Shown: positions 63,201 to 64,000 of the stretch, piece after piece | How the letters are laid out: every line of letters starts with the position of its first letter | Position numbering within the stretch: position 1 is the first letter of the stretch | Origin: Paenibacillus sp. PCH8 | GTDB lineage: Bacteria; Bacillota; Bacilli; Paenibacillales; Paenibacillaceae | Direction of reading: 5' to 3' | Assembly (NCBI RefSeq): GCF_002968835.1 | Contig: NZ_PKQK01000001.1 | Span: 1,426,001-1,490,000 of the forward strand | Length of the DNA: 64,000 bases | Made by a program: the position numbers and the translations under genes | Notes under the pieces: model-generated | The model's input: only the letters and a program-made list of their open reading frames with translations | Told to the model about the DNA's origin: nothing | The model's database searches: none

Positions 63201-63849
63201 ATTTACTGTAACGAAATTCAGTACATTCACCCTCGTTGTCGTGGATGGACTGAAAGCTTCGCAAGGTACACAGCAGCCGTACATCCAAGGTTTCGGTGCT
63301 GATTTCCGCCCGGATGCATTCGTCACTCGTGCGCAAATGGCAGCGATGCTGGCACGCAATCTGACTGTCGATGCGGGAACAGTTTCGGCTAATAGTGCTA
63401 ACTACAAAGATGTATCTGTAACATACTGGGCAACAAATGAAATTCAAAAAGCTCAATCTGCAGGCATCATGAACGGTATGAGCAACACTCAATTTGCACC
63501 GGAAGGTTCGATTACACGTGCCCAGATGGCGACGATTGCATATCGTTGGATGCAGAAGCAACAAGCAAACGCAGCAACGGCTGCGGGTACAGCAGTTTCC
63601 TTCATGGACGTATCTGCAGACCTGTGGGCAGCGGATGCGATTGCTTACGTGCAATCTACGGGTCTGATGGTAGGATACAACGATGGTACCTTCCAACCGG
63701 ACAGCAAGCTGACGCGTGCAGAAGCGGTGAAAGTACTGAACGTATTGTTCAACCGCACACCACTAACTGGAGAAGTTACGCCAACGTTTAGTGACGTACC
63801 TTCATCCTACTGGGCGTATGCAGATATCGAAGCTGCAGCGGAAAAGTAA
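60250..63849 (+). CDS. S-layer-type surface protein with three C-terminal SLH domains
   Basis: The 1199-residue protein has a signal peptide (~1-31, ending GKVSAG) and an FN3-like N-terminal domain (~35-135, VEVHWEYADSSTPSYELKYQV). A long helical region (~150-720) of repeated ~130-residue units follows (LSSEEQEQLADLMLSERP, LSPEDQKELAEWVLNEQ and similar). Next are a Ser/Thr/Pro/Gly linker (~745-775), a beta-rich domain (~780-985) and three SLH domains (~1000-1199, FRPDAFVTRAQMAAMLARNL; FAPEGSITRAQMATIAYRW; FQPDSKLTRAEAVKVLNVLF). It is exported and tethered to pyruvylated wall polymer. ATG 60250 follows GGGAG; the frame to 60202 is not needed. C-terminal SLH order is opposite to the giant protein, which has them N-terminally. 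Confidence 0.92.
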   Translation: MNYRKIISLMLVLVLIAPWLAPAGKVSAGASYPVPGNDGLITIKPTGDNNVEVHWEYADSSTPSYELKYQVYVSVYPNLKDMEEIRDSLDYGNDDWIIGSESEDGTFAREYMGLSDNLTYYFNVMVVDKNGLEAAYQMQSYDPSTQLSELDQFNEIKKKIKQGDTSDFKQEVIDLFRNKQFITEPDFKSLSEDDQIDIAVHVLSLDPPTSNGYQDEKQVQYLVQLALQALELPRKIGGADSREVLDEFYGKLAERKQHFDYPGVEDGYYERIDLYLNSSEIERRMTAFLYEHKIIGNPSIKKILAYRDTAVGDTPFINKVVTSEDMMKVLDKILEIQEGIESYNSKEENQEKLLGSFPLDISKWENLSSEEQEQLADLMLSERPVNGYASFKEIQTVINQFFHDDNESDPLTVLNTAKSNRNIEAMRLAMEDPDLGITLPNGYGALSLQVRDFIAEFLIHYVKNDYKNKEQVQYMMELAVLAQSIWEQRELSVLQNKLDLLAQQLVDGPKYFNDQQTYVLRSIGQQHLDRANKVDKSVFAYSYLHQIAFERLEGEHKGDIANPDIVLKLLSMPIDSFEQATSIPRMNQWLDVAMKNQIAGEAFFSKYKFNLRGALDLSKRAELSPEDQKELAEWVLNEQDSYEDVWNLQYVFNRFFTAPNVKGNDINNTLTGLDNTMEISLDGKLNWLDVASIQRFDFSGNKTVWVRYKAISDELPGRAVKFVFTQNGDSNTDNGNGSTPNPGGSTGGGSSTTAPVTSTPAPTTKQEQIVVDVNGANGTNLTKTPITRTTETNGTIKDLVKMTEAIAKESVEKAKQLNMNTARIVIPDTKDAVSETRIELPKAAVKDLSDGSLKLEISTENVVISVPTNSIAGFDQDLYFRVVPLKKESERKEVEERAKKEQLIQEIAPNTNVRVLARPVEIDTNMQSREVTLTLPLRGSLPTDPAARQQALDNLAIYIEHSDGTKELIQGKLVQLADNSEGIEFTVTKFSTFTLVVVDGLKASQGTQQPYIQGFGADFRPDAFVTRAQMAAMLARNLTVDAGTVSANSANYKDVSVTYWATNEIQKAQSAGIMNGMSNTQFAPEGSITRAQMATIAYRWMQKQQANAATAAGTAVSFMDVSADLWAADAIAYVQSTGLMVGYNDGTFQPDSKLTRAEAVKVLNVLFNRTPLTGEVTPTFSDVPSSYWAYADIEAAAEK

Positions 63850-63877
63850 ATGAAAACATTTGAATAGTAAAATTTTA

Positions 63878-63928
63878 ATTAGAGCGCCCTTCCTTGGTTT
63901 AGAGATGGGCGCTCTAATTTTTTTTTTC
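63878..63928 (+). terminator. Terminator of the SLH gene
   Basis: A perfect 12-base stem, ATTAGAGCGCCC with GGGCGCTCTAAT, followed by T9. Confidence 0.93.
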
Positions 63929-64000
63929 TATAATTCCTTTATCGGAAAACATAATCTATATCTGACAGGCCCGAGAAAGATAGTCTTGTTTAGAAAATCT

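Overview
The window looks like a chromosomal segment of a Paenibacillus species. The evidence is mid-range GC with typical Firmicute ribosome binding sites, two large SLH-domain surface proteins, secreted plant-polysaccharide hydrolases (GH10, GH43, GH30, a CE2-like esterase), 7TMR-DISM sensor kinases, a Spo0E-family phosphatase, YtrA-type GntR/ABC genes and a Btr-like siderophore regulator. No rRNA, tRNA, CRISPR array or intact insertion sequence was recognised.

Layout. 1-9 kb: a TPR/SUKH protein, a DinB protein, a two-component operon (receiver-BTAD regulator plus a doubly kinased hybrid sensor), an orphan GHKL kinase and an SGNH esterase. 9-14.6 kb: small metabolic and regulatory genes (DHFR-like reductase, YafY regulator, SDR, CD3324-family protein, two GNAT proteins, a lipoprotein). 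14.6-26.6 kb: a truncated hxlR locus, a second 7TMR-DISM kinase/OmpR regulator pair, an orphan MinD, and a 2355-residue SLH protein with InlB-type repeats. The MinD and SLH genes share a conserved upstream element. 26.6-30 kb: hxlR with a divergent flavin reductase, and a GH43 arabinan/galactan-type enzyme. 30-34.6 kb: an AT-rich island with a large SF1 (Upf1-like) helicase, small ORFs and a SUMF1-fold protein. 34.7-41.3 kb: DEAD-box helicase DbpA, a parS-like site, a secreted 5'-nucleotidase and the GH10 xylanase. 40.3-44.3 kb: a Fur-controlled iron-siderophore cluster. 44.3-47.5 kb: a GH30 gene and a leucine-rich-repeat gene, each broken by an apparent one-base deletion. 47.8-54 kb: a lipid kinase, an aldo/keto reductase, an RRNPP-type quorum-sensing receptor with an overlapping pheromone-precursor gene, Spo0E and a ytrABC-like operon. 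54-64 kb: a hypothetical protein, a PEP-mutase-family protein, Ada, a LysM membrane protein, a lipoprotein, a CdsA-like membrane protein, a papain-fold protein and a second SLH protein.

How the genes may work together. Several modules centre on the cell envelope. Two pairs of promoters carry shared motifs at fixed spacing: MinD with the giant SLH protein, and the LysM protein with the second SLH protein. This suggests local regulons under OmpR-type regulators. The most interesting system is at 50.0-51.6 kb: an HTH-TPR receptor followed by an overlapping 49-codon ORF with its own RBS, a signal peptide and a short hydrophilic C-terminus. This is the layout of a peptide quorum-sensing cassette, and Spo0E lies directly downstream.

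Limits. All family assignments come from reading motifs in translated sequence. No database search, structure prediction or alignment was run. Start codons were chosen by ribosome-binding-site position and differ from the longest ORF in many cases.
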